A stretch of DNA of 64,000 nucleotides from Tetradesmus obliquus (taxonomy: Eukaryota > Chlorophyta > Chlorophyceae > Sphaeropleales > Scenedesmaceae), in assembly GCA_030272155.1 (NCBI GenBank), contig CP126197.1, positions 806,001 through 870,000 of the forward strand. Direction: 5' to 3'. The position numbers and the translations under genes were made by a program. Shown piece by piece: positions 15,001 through 23,803 of this stretch. Below the pieces are notes generated by a model. The model was not told the DNA's origin. It made no database searches and saw nothing but the letters and a program-made list of their open reading frames with translations. Every line of letters begins with the position of its first letter. Positions within the stretch are counted from its first letter, which is position 1.

Positions 15001-16925
15001 CCTACAACGCCCTACTGGCATCACCAAGCCACCACACACACATCATACCTGCAATATAGCCTGATTGCTATATGCGTAACCGTGTCTCTGCTGCCGCAGG
15101 TGCTGGCCATGGTGCGCTGTGTGCAGCTGCGCACACTGCCCGCCTACTCCTACAACGCCCTACTGGCATCACCAAGCCACCACACACACATAATACCTGC
15201 AACACAGCCTGATTGCTATATGCGCAACCGTGTCTCTGCTGCCGCAGGTGCTGGCCATGGTGCGCTTTGTGCAGCTGCGCACACTGCCCGCCTACTCCTA
15301 CAACGCCCTGGCCCTCCCAGACCTTTCACCTCTCAGCAAACCGCCAACAGCCTGATTGCTTTCTGTGCCGCATCCCTGCCGCAGGTGCTGGCCATGGTGC
15401 GCTTTGTGCACCTGCGCATGCTGACTTCCTACTCCTGGTCACATCACACCTGCAGGCAGCTGATAGCTGCCTTTGTTACCATATCTTTGCCGCACCCCTG
15501 CTGCAGGTGCTGGCCATGGTGCGATGTGTGCACCTGCACACTCAGTACCAGCAGATCACCTCATAATCACTACTGGCACAACCATTTGATCATCTGTGCT
15601 ATAATGTCCCTGCCACAGGTGCTGGCCATGGTGCGCTTTGTGCACCTGCGCACGCTACCTGCCTACTCCTACAAAGCCCTGGCCTTTCCAGACCTCTCAG
15701 CATTCACCAGCTATGTAGCATTCGACTGCCTGCTACTGGGACCCCAGCAGTACCACGCAATCATCAAGACAGTGCTGATGGCAGTGGGAGTGCCGCTGCT
15801 GCTGCTGGCAGCAGCAGTGCTGATGTGGATCGCCTGCTGGGCAATGCACCATGCAGCAGCTCGATTGCATCGGCAATATGGCCATGCAAAATGGGACAAG
15901 CTACGCAAGCTTCAGCGGAGCTTATCCTTCAAGCCCGACCATCTGCCGACGTACCTGCGGCCGCGCATGTTAATAACAGTCATTGTGTTACTTTACAGCT
16001 GTTACCCGTTAATAACATCCAGCCTGCTCAGCTCGCTTGCGTGTGAGTCGATCCCAGCACCACAGGCAGATCTAGACCCCACAGGGTTCAGTTACAGCAA
16101 GCTACACTACAATTGGCTGCAATACAGGGCAGCTGCCATGGCTGGCAACACTAGCAGTAGTGCGGCTGGTGTGATGCTATCTGCTGGTGCACTGGATGCG
16201 GCGTCAGCACGTGCGCAGGCAGCAGCAGAGAGCCGGCTTTGTTCTGCAGGGTACAAGAAAGGTCAGGCTGATGGGCTGTGCTGGGTGGCGGGGCTGTACT
16301 GGCAGCAGGACTACTCACTCAAATGCTTCGAGGGGGCTCACTTTGGCCTGGCCATATTCGGCGTGGTGAGGGGATTGCATAGTCTTGCTGTTGATTCAAT
16401 TTTGACACTCCATGCATTGCCTGCTCCTTTGAGGGACCCGACCACGCTTTGGCCTGGCCATTTTCTTGAGGTGGTGAACGTGGCTTGTGTAGCTGCTGGT
16501 GTCGGTTTATGAGTCCCTGCTTGATGGGCTGTACTGGCAGCAGGACTACTCGCTCACGTGCTGCGAGGGGGCTCACTTTGGCCTGGCCATATTCGGCGTG
16601 GTGAGGGGATTGCAAAGCCTTAAAAAGCCTTGCTGATTTGATGATGACACTCCATGGCATGGAGTCAATGCATTGCCTGCTGCTCTGAGGGACCTGATCA
16701 TGCTTTGGCCTGGCTCCAGATGTAAAGTGGTGGGTGTGGCGGGGTGGGCTGCTGGTGTGGGTCTCTAGAGTGCTGCTTGCTGCATAGTGTGGTTTGAGGG
16801 GCACAAATTGGCCCTGCTATCTTTGGCTTGGTGACCCTTTTGCGGCAGGCCTGCTAGTGTCAAAGCCTGGTGCAGGCCGGGCTGCTGCTGTTTGGGCTGC
16901 GGCTGCCTGTGGTGGCATACAGGTT

Positions 16926-16957
<32 letters not shown>

Positions 16958-17103
16958 GCTGCAGGCCGGGCTGCTGCTGTTTGGGCTGGGGCTGCCAGTG
17001 GTGGCACACAGTTTTTTGCTGCTGCTGCTGCTGCTGCTGCAGGCCGGGCTGCTGCTGTTTTTGCTAGGCCTGCCTGTGGTGGCATAACTGTGTTGTGCTG
17101 CTG

Positions 17104-17143
<40 letters not shown>

Positions 17144-19461
17144 AGGCCGGGCTGCTGCTGTTTGGGCTGGGGCTGCCAGTGGTGGCTGGGCTGCTGCTGT
17201 GGCACAACAGGGCGCGCCTGGACGACTGGGACTTTGCATGGAAGGTGCGCTGATTTTAACTGAAAAATGCAGAAATATTTTGCCTTGATTCTGAAAGAAT
17301 GAGAATTAGGGTAGTTACATGTGCCTGGACGACTGGGACTTTGCCTGGAAGGTGAGCTGAGTGCAACTGTGATTGTGTGATTACTTCCTGCAGTGGCAAC
17401 CTCCGCCGATCCGATGTTTGGTGATATGTTACAGTGACTGGCACTTAGCTTGAAAGATGAGCTGATCATACATGATATCAGGCATATATGTGATGTGCTA
17501 ACTTTGCCCATGCTGACATAATGCCTGGGTCTATGCATGGAGGGAAGCTGAACTTCAACACCACTGTTGCAGCACAACTGCCAAAGTGTGGATGGCCAGC
17601 AAGGACAACTACCAGTAAAGTCACTTTCACTGCCAACTGTACTGTAATGTGTATCGCAAAAGTCTTTCCTGTGCAGCGAGTACCAGGACGCCCTCTGCTT
17701 CTGGGAGTTGGCTGATTGCGCTGACAAATGCACTGCTGACGGTGCTGCCAACTGTACTGCCAACTGTACCGCCGTTATTGCTGCAGTACTCTTTCCTTTA
17801 CAGTGAGTACCGGGAGGCCCTCTGCTTCTGGGAGCTTGTCGATTGCGCTGACAGGTACACAGCTGACGGTGCTGCCGACTGCACCGCCAACTGCACCGCT
17901 GTCTGCTCTGCAGTACTCCTTCCTGTACAGCCAGTACCGGGAGGCCCTCTGCTTCTGGGAGTTTGCTAACTGCCAAGTAACAACTGTACTGCCAACTGTT
18001 CTGATTTTTGTACTGCCAACTGTACCGTGAACTGCAGTACTCCTTCCTGTAAAGCAAATAATGCGAAGCCCTCTGCTTCTAGAATTTTGCCAACTGTCAA
18101 CAAACAACTGTACTGCCATTTGTACCGCCGATTGCATTGCAGTACTCCTTCCTGTACAGCGAGTACCGTGAAGCCCTCTGCTTCTGGGAGCTTGTCGATT
18201 GCGCTGACAAATGCACTGCTGACGGTACTGCCTATTGTACTGCCAACTGTACCGCTGTCTGCTCTGCAGTACTCCTTCCTGTACAGCCAGTACCGGGAGG
18301 CCCTCTGCTTCTGGGAGTTTGCTAACTGCCAAGTAACAACTGTACTGCCAACTGTTCTGATTTTTGTACTGCCAACTGTACCGTGAACTGCAGTACTCCT
18401 TCCTGTACAGCAAATAATGTGAAGCCCTCTGCTTCTAGAATTTTGCCAACTGTCAACAAACAACTGTACTGCCATTTGTACCGCCGATTGCATTGCAGTA
18501 CTCCTTCCTGTACAGCGAGTACCGTGAAGCCCTCTGCTTCTGGGAGCTTGTCGATTGCGCTGACAAATGCACTGCTGACGGTACTGCCTATTGTACTACC
18601 AACTGTACCGCTGTCTGCTCTGCAGTACTCCTTCCTGTACAGCCAGTACCGGGAGGCCCTCTGCTTCTGGGAGTTTGCTAACTGCCAACTAACAACTGTA
18701 CTGCCAACTGTTCTGATTTTTGTACTGCCAACTGTACCGTGAACTGCAGTACTCCTTCCTGTACAGCAAATAATGTGAAGCCCTCTGCTTCTAGAATTTT
18801 GCCAACTGTCAACAAACAACTGTACTGCCATTTGTACCGCCGATTGCATTGCAGTACTCCTTCCTGTACAGCGAGTACCGTGAAGCCCTCTGCTGCTGCG
18901 AATTTGCCGATTGAGCTGACAAATGCACTGCTGACGGTACTGCCTGTTGTACTGCCAACTGTACCGCTGTCTGCTCTGCAGTACTCCTTCCTATACAGCG
19001 AGTACCGCGAAGCCCTCTGCTTCTGGGAGTTTGCAGTCATGGCCCGCAAGCTGCTGTTCCTGGCTGCCACCATCCTGCTTCCCATGGCAGTAAGTGGCAG
19101 CGAGGAGGAAGTGGCATTGCTGCAGCTGCAGGTCTGCGTGATGCTGGGCATTGTCTGCCTGCTGATACACACCTCTATACGGCCATACAAGCGCAGCCTG
19201 CTGAATAGGCTCGAGCGAGTGGGCCTGGCGACGATTTCGGTTAGTCTGAGCTTGCTGTCGTGTGCGGTGGCTGTGAGGAAAGGCAGGGAAGTGCTGTTTG
19301 CGCTGCTGGCTGTTGTGAATGTTGCAGCGGTGGGGTACTTTGTGTACCACATCGGGGTGCAGGTGTGGGAGCTGTTGGGGGACAGGGTGAGGCAGGCTGG
19401 TGCTTCGCTTAAGTTGAGGTCCCAGCGCTGGCTGAAGCAGCGGCAGCAACACCAGCAGTAG
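158..19461 (+). CDS. Pmp-like beta-helix / Cys-rich multi-pass membrane protein, 5' end outside window
   Basis: Large membrane protein of unknown function. Exons that join in phase are 158-419, 739-1728, 2009-2340, 2744-2927, 3392-3616, 4318-5467, 6720-6913, 7334-7462, 7722-8248, 10372-10633, 10804-12207, 15619-16365, 17146-17244 and 18982-19461. This gives 2,327 residues, and the start lies left of the window. The extracellular half (exons to about 7462) has beta-helix/polymorphic-membrane-protein style turns (SGALIRV, LSNVSISSNSA, GGGLFLRGL) and many N-x-S/T sites. Exon 7722-8248 carries a Cys-rich module (CxxC, CQSCPAGGVCLKG) like GCC2/GCC3 or ephrin-receptor-like repeats, and exon 10372-10633 has YTGMLCGTCDTNF then CVRCG. 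About 8 hydrophobic helices follow: one in exon 10, two in exon 12, one split across exons 12/13, and four in the last exon. RPYKRSLLNRLE is typical of algal multi-pass proteins of this architecture. Exon 10804-12207 is a cytoplasmic-looking Ala/Gln/Ser-rich loop. The architecture is well supported; a channel or sensor role would be guesswork. Confidence 0.78.
505..645 (+). repeat. Two echoes of the 158-419 exon end
   Basis: Copies at about 512-537 and 605-643 repeat the AYSYAQKQHAAEL exon end followed by a GT donor (gtgagc, gtaagt-like). Neither has an acceptor of its own. The first copy, attached to the full exon and ending at 419, is the one that joins in phase to 739. Confidence 0.75.
2465..2660 (+). 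repeat. Two echoes of the exon start at 2744
   Basis: Copies at about 2467-2535 and 2604-2655 repeat the YNGQGIVLSRVRVL exon start. The second is preceded by a CTG-run and a CAG acceptor like the real exon at 2744. Only the 2744 copy continues into the complete exon. Confidence 0.75.
2999..4135 (+). repeat. Echoes flanking the exon 3392-3616 on both sides
   Basis: Upstream copies at about 3000-3060 and 3130-3265 repeat the exon start (LSLLGGGIQIQGPAQDTSD). Downstream copies at about 3745-3828, 3831-3905 and 4045-4132 repeat the exon end (GGGLWSAWPLRLSNVSISSNS) with GTGAG donors. The central exon alone has both edges and is in phase with its neighbours. Confidence 0.8.
5560..6160 (+). repeat. 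Three echoes of the exon end at 5467
   Basis: Copies at about 5560-5715, 5820-5925 and 6088-6150 repeat the end of exon 4318-5467 (CLKQQEQKAKDGQAADASSC and AAMPKVFSGGEG), each with a GTGAGG-type donor or its remnant. Divergence grows in the last copy. Confidence 0.8.
6293..6305 (+). repeat. G13 homopolymer in an intron
   Basis: Thirteen consecutive G residues in the intron between exons ending 5467 and starting 6720. Possible sequencing-length error site, outside coding sequence. Confidence 0.8.
6525..7205 (+). repeat. Echoes around exon 6720-6913
   Basis: One upstream copy (about 6525-6602) repeats the start of the exon (DNMNFMVQLTGIQQ). Two downstream copies (about 6990-7060 and 7150-7205) repeat its end (SGNALFSGMAMQP plus donor). 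Confidence 0.7.
7514..7600 (+). repeat. Echo of exon 7334-7462 end
   Basis: Repeats DLLRQVQAV..VELLRCTWGQFMT with the following GTGAGG donor. It lacks the 5' half of the exon and any acceptor. Confidence 0.8.
8420..9190 (+). repeat. Four echoes of exon 7722-8248 end with intron
   Basis: Copies centred near 8431-8482, 8645-8700, 8902-8956 and 9131-9187 repeat ISYGRLLEGWQALQCSPG plus GTGAGATG and the first ~170 bases of intron. The repeated unit therefore spans the exon edge and its flank, about 240-250 bp per step. Confidence 0.82.
9421..9480 (+). repeat. Dispersed 60-bp repeat, copy 1
   Basis: About 60 bases (gtgagtgagtgagtgac, then ccaggcagctctg and gggtaagttaaggctaa) match 52700-52759 with a handful of differences. 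The two places are otherwise unrelated, so this may be a fragment of a mobile or conserved non-coding element. Confidence 0.7.
9590..10290 (+). repeat. Six echoes of exon start at 10372
   Basis: Copies near 9605, 9710, 9829, 9935, 10050 and 10251 each start with a ctgcag-like acceptor followed by the YTGMLCGTCDTNF segment. They then diverge into intron sequence without a donor. Only the copy at 10372 continues into the transmembrane exon. Confidence 0.82.
12290..12460 (+). repeat. Two echoes of exon 10804-12207 end
   Basis: Copies near 12291-12337 and 12408-12450 repeat LLVGMWKILTSYLQ with a GTGAGA donor; the second is degraded. Confidence 0.75.
12580..15618 (+). repeat. Array of about 24 echoes of exon start at 15619
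   Basis: Each copy has a ctgccgcag or ctgctgcag acceptor followed by VLAMVRFVHLRTLPAYSY-like sequence and then a short intronic stretch. Between about 12976 and 14550 the array is organised in a 392-bp higher-order unit holding three exon-start copies spaced about 132, 112 and 148 bp, repeated nearly identically four times. From 14657 a simple ~148-bp unit takes over. No copy carries a donor. Long open readings across the array come from low stop content and not from coding use. Confidence 0.88.
16520..16845 (+). repeat. Echoes of exon 15619-16365 end
   Basis: A copy at about 16528-16605 repeats LYWQQDYSL..CEGAHFGLAIFGV with a GTGAGG donor. A poorer one lies near 16795-16840. Confidence 0.75.
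16866..17090 (+). repeat. Three echoes of exon start at 17146
   Basis: Copies near 16872-16918, 16962-17008 and 17040-17085 repeat AGLLLFGLGLPVVA. Those at 16962 and 17040 are preceded by (CTG)n ending in a CAG acceptor, as is the real exon. Confidence 0.8.
17320..17460 (+). repeat. Echoes of exon 17146-17244 end
   Basis: A copy at about 17322-17352 repeats LDDWDFAWK with a GTGAGC donor; a weaker copy lies near 17432-17460. Confidence 0.65.
17660..18981 (+). repeat. Array of about 11 echoes of exon start at 18982
   Basis: Copies of the YSFLYSEYREALCFWEF exon start recur about every 105-130 bp. They are grouped in a 356-bp higher-order unit that is nearly identical around 17.9-18.26, 18.27-18.62 and 18.63-18.98 kb. 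Each copy starts at a gcagtactcc acceptor junction. The final one (18982) leads into the complete last exon. Confidence 0.85.
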
Positions 19462-19569
19462 CAGTTGTTGTTGCTGCTGCTGCAATGGTGATGCAGCGAG
19501 TTTGGCAATTAGTTGTTGCTGTTACTGCTCTCGCCTTGTTTTGAAGACCCAACTTGCGGGGTGTGGGAG

Positions 19570-19660
19570 CTTGTGTGATAGAGGGTGAGGCAGGCTGCGG
19601 AAGAAGCGAAGCTGAGAGCGCAGCGCTGGCTGAAGCAGCGGCAACGAGTGGCAGTAACAG
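19570..19660 (+). repeat. Echo of the gene's C-terminal coding end
   Basis: Repeats RVRQAG..LK.R.QRWLKQRQ from 19389-19450 downstream of the stop codon at 19461. It lies in the likely 3' UTR; a UGUAA-type signal (19750-19754) follows. Confidence 0.65.
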
Positions 19661-19754
19661 CGGCTTTTGATGCTGCTGCAGTGTGTGTGTCGCTGACATG
19701 GTTGGAGTTACTGCTCTTGCCTTGTCTTGAAGAACTCAGATTGTGGGTTTGTAA

Positions 19755-21640
19755 GCTGGTGCAATGGCCCTGTGCAATGGCTGGGAAACCCTGGGCATGG
19801 CACACAAGGCTTGTGTATGTTGGTGTAGTGGCTGGGGGTCAGCTCTATTGAACAAGCAGCAGTGGAAAGCAGTGTGTGCTGCAGGCTATCTGCTCTAGGC
19901 AGCACTGCAGAGGAGGATGTCTGCTTTGGATTTCGTCCGTGATCTCCTGCCGGCAGCAGCTGGTTATGTTTCACGCATTCGGGTATCTTAGAACTGTCTT
20001 TTCATGTATCCTTGCGTCCATGTGGCAATGTAGGGAACACTTTGAAGTTGGTTCTGGTCTCAGCGTACTGCCTTATGCCTTCTGTTTGTTGGTGCGTAGT
20101 AGTACACTATGGTATGTTTCTGTGTGCAGCGTCACGCTGCAGGACACGCGTATTTTTTGGGATGAATACGGGCAGATGCTTGGATGCCAGGACAGCTGGC
20201 GGCTGTGCTGAATCATACCAAGACATGTACTTGTCGTTCCTGTTATATCTCAGAAGTTCAGGCTGTTGTGCTGCTTATGCAGGCTGGGGCTGCCACACTT
20301 GTGTTGCCGCGGCAGTTGTTGCAGCAGGTGTGGCAGCATATGCACAATGTTGGCAGCCTAGGCTGCAGCCCTGCCGCCGCCTTCAGACCAACTTCAGACC
20401 CGGTTGCTGGTTGTTCTAGGCTAGTCGGCTCCTGCCCCCTTACTGCTGTCTGCGCTGCTGCTGGTTGGCGCAGCCATGATCCACGTGCAGTCGGTTGGCT
20501 TGAGCCATGACTGAGCATCACAATCCTGACTCAATGCGACTGGTCAAGCGGGCCTGGTCCTGGTCCTGGTCAGCATGACTTGACTGTGCGCAGCTTTGAG
20601 TTCACCTTGGTTCTTCAGAGTCAAGGAGCCGTACACGTTGATCATAATTTGTGGCCGCGTCTGCGCAGTCCAGCTTCCACCATCATGGTGCAGTGCATAC
20701 ATGCACTGTGTATATACACTGTGTATGCACTGTGTATATACACTCCAGCTCAGCCAGTGGCCCCCGCACCGGCAGCAGCAGCATGAGTTGCATGTGCTGC
20801 TGATCTGCTGCTGCTAGGAGGCAGCGAGCAATGAATTGGTTGGCAAGCAGCAGGCATCCATCAGCCGCTGCTTGGCTGCAGCGGCTGCTGAGGGTGTGCT
20901 GCTGGCCTGGCATTTGGTGCTGGGACAGCGTTTGGTCGCATGGAGGTGTAATTACAGCTGATTTTCACGTGATGTCACATCGCCACGGTGGCCACGGTGG
21001 CGACGTGTTGCTGCTGGGATTTCGGCGTGGTTGGTGCAACACCAACCTTGGAGATCGTGGACACTGACAAGTAACAGTGACTAATGGGGAGCTTGAGCGT
21101 TGCCGTAGACGGTTTGGGATCTTTATCAGCAATCAACTGTACGGCTTGAGCAACCGAGATACCTGCAAACTAGTGGTTGCCTGAATCCGAGTAGAGCCTA
21201 CTCAGTAGACTGTCCTGTACAGGTACTCAATTGCTCTGCAGCACCTGGCTGTCACGTTGCACCCTGTAGCACACGTCTTCGGCTTTTATAGAGGCGTTTG
21301 CAGTGTATCATGTCCGTTGACGGCCGCTACAACTCACTCGCGAAGCAAAGCAGCAGCACACACCAAGCATCGAGGTGCGTCGCGTGCTTCTTCTGTGTTG
21401 TGCTGCAGCAGGTGTACAGTTTATCCTGCGTTGTATTCGTGAATACTCGCATGCAGAACAGCCGCCATGTGTAGTTTTCAGGAGTTGATTAATGCGCTGG
21501 CAGTCACAAGCCGCTTGTGTCCCTGAAGAACCACATGCCTTCACAAGACTGGCTGATCATCCGAGACGACCCCAAAGCGCAACAACACCCCTTGTATCGC
21601 ATGCACATGCTGGTGTTATACCTATGCATGGCCTTGTGTT
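19755..21640. other. Intergenic stretch without a supported gene
   Basis: No open reading with family resemblance or consistent splice phase was found. It contains a short GT/AT-rich tandem stretch near 20696-20748 (tgtgtatatacac motifs) and one CAG-rich patch. The promoter of the possible gene at 22.2 kb may lie here. Confidence 0.5.
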
Positions 21641-22179
21641 GATCTGCAGGAGGCAGGATGGCAATGGATGCAGCAGCAGGCCTGCAGTAGTTGCGGCACC
21701 AGTGACTCTTGCAATTGAGGCAGTGCAAATTGAAACCAGATCAGTAAAAGTAGAGTTGAGGGGGGTTGCTGCAGAGGTCAGAGAGCAGGAGTCGAGCCTT
21801 AGGCGGGAGCTAGCATTGCTGCGGGAGAAGATAGTGCAGCGGATGCGCACAGGTGCGGCTACATGGCACACGGCAGCCAGGGTGCTGTCTTCCTGGCGCT
21901 TGTGGACAGTCTGTCGTTCAGGCGCATACACCAAGAGCTACATGCATATCTGCGCCATCCCAGCCTGCCAGGACAAGCCTGCAGTAACTGCAGAATGGGT
22001 GCATCTAACACCTGGTGCAACAGCAGGTGTGCTGTTGTGGTGCTTGCTGCTGTTGCTGGCACAGCCTGCTGACCTGGCATCGCAGCCCGGGTCACTACGT
22101 CTCCCAAACCGCAACGCGTCTGCCGGTTTGTACTGCTGCAGGTACCTGCAGTGCTTGATTGTGCTGTGCAGGTTGCAGG

Positions 22180-22560
22180 ATGTCACCCGCCTGGGCCTGG
22201 ATCAAGGCCCACTGGATCCCCGTGTACCTCGTCTTGTGCGTGCTGGTGTCTGCGGGCACACTGCTGCGCTGCGAAGTGAACGCGTTTGGTTGGGTGCGGG
22301 TGCGGCACTCTCCCACGTACACTTGGATTGCGTTTCTTGTCATGTGCCGTGCTGTCACGGATGCTTCAAATCAGAGCGTTCCCAACCTGCTGCTCGCCTA
22401 TGTTCCGAAACTGACGCACGCAGCATGTACAGCAGTAGCCAACAAATGCACGCGTAATGCTAATGTGGTAGCGGCAGTTGCATCAGCAGGAGCGCTTTCT
22501 GCTGTATTTGCGGTGTTTTACGGCATCCACGTGGCCTTTGCGTTCATTGCTGGTGTGTGA
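22180..22560 (+). CDS. Possible small two-helix membrane protein (3' exon)
   Basis: The open frame starts at ATG 22180 immediately after a gttgcag acceptor-like site and ends at TGA 22558-22560 (126 residues). It has a hydrophobic segment near residues 11-29 (WIPVYLVLCVLVSAG) and another at the C-terminus (VVAAVASAGALSAVFAVFYG then VAFAFIAGV). Upstream, 21667-21860 reads as a charged, helix-prone segment (IETRSVKVELRGVAAEVREQ) that could be an earlier exon. The product is not recognised, and the start and exon joins are uncertain. A competing frame over the same bases is also open, so this remains tentative. Confidence 0.35.
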   Translation: MSPAWAWIKAHWIPVYLVLCVLVSAGTLLRCEVNAFGWVRVRHSPTYTWIAFLVMCRAVTDASNQSVPNLLLAYVPKLTHAACTAVANKCTRNANVVAAVASAGALSAVFAVFYGIHVAFAFIAGV

Positions 22561-23803
22561 GCTGAGTGTTACTGCTACGACGTCCAGCAGCATATATTGT
22601 TGCCACGCTAGCGCTCAAGTTTGGTGCAGTTGCTTTTGTTAAGGTTGGCATGTCACTTCCAAGCAGGTGCCGGTGTATGCATGCACAAGTATGTTTTTAT
22701 TGTGCGTAAAGTGTGTGAGCAGTCTCAGGTCGACATTGCCTTGACGGCTGTTCAATCTGTGTTGCACCTATAACAGGCACTCCCATGCATGCCACTATCA
22801 AAATAGACAGCACTCTGGTGCAAGGTTCATTGGTTGTGCCCTTAAAGTCGTCAACTGCTGTGTGGACGTTTTCATGCCATCCTGCCATGTTTGGACGTTT
22901 TCCTACCACGCTCACATGAAATGGCCGTCGACACAACCAATGTGACATCAGGCCAGTAAGCTTCAACAGCATGCTGTTTGAAATTCAAACGTTGAGCAGT
23001 GAGAATATTGTTATGGGCCCGTGGGTGTTTTCAGCTATCTGTTCCCCGCGGGGGGGGGGGGGGGGGGGCACCATGCACAACATGCAAATTTCTTGTAACA
23101 CAATTCAGGCTGAGGACATGAGTGAGACGTTACACCTATATGATGACTGAAGTGTGATGCATTACTGTGTTTGGCACGATCTGCTCTAAGCTTGAATGGT
23201 GCAGTGATGCACAACACATCTGCTGCAGCCGCCAACAACATTTCCGCAACTGTCAGCAAGAGAGATACGCACAGTGGCACCTTGTTGCACCTGCTGGCAG
23301 AGCAATGGCATCTGATGCACATAAATGGGTGGCGGGCCTGCACAACACCAGCTTAACATGAGCGAACATGCACATGCATTGAGTGTGTGGGAACCCTGCT
23401 ACTGCTGCTGCGCGCATGCCAGTCAAACGCTTAGGCCTGGATGGTCAACGACGGGCTCAGGACCCTTTTGTACTTCCACACACATTAGAACAGGGCGTAG
23501 ATCGCATGGTAATGCCCACGCAGGGCACAGCGCGGTCACACCGCACATCCAAGTAAGGTTTGACTGTTCACAAGCTGTACGTCCTTGGTTCCGTCAGTGA
23601 CAGGCGAAGGCCAACCAAAGCCTCACACGACTGTTTCTGACAATGTTGCCGTCATTTCAGCGTTTAATGCGGCAGTGACAACCTCAAGCGGCCAGTGTGC
23701 AGGTCACCGTTGTTGCACGCTGATCACCCCCGCTGTTGTTGTTGCCGCATTCAAGACTCAGCACCATTAAACTCAATAGATATCTGGTTTCACACACGTC
23801 GCC
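22561..23803. other. Intergenic stretch; 19-base G run
   Basis: No gene is supported. It contains an uninterrupted G19 run at 23050-23068, a likely hard-to-sequence or assembly-edge site. The region presumably includes the promoter of the MTK gene starting at 23804. Confidence 0.5.

Noticed and set aside
12679-15059. Series of 250-310-codon overlapping open frames repeating every 392 bp, looking like a tandem gene family
   Set aside because: The frames run through intronic spacers as well as exon-start copies. The unit length (392) is not a multiple of three, and the copies have acceptors but no donors. They are an echo array with low stop content.
16765-18849. Long minus-strand frames (430, 212, 175 and 276 residues) opposite the membrane-protein gene
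   Set aside because: They are complements of echo arrays and (CTG)n runs. Their repetition follows the 356-bp unit of the plus-strand array.
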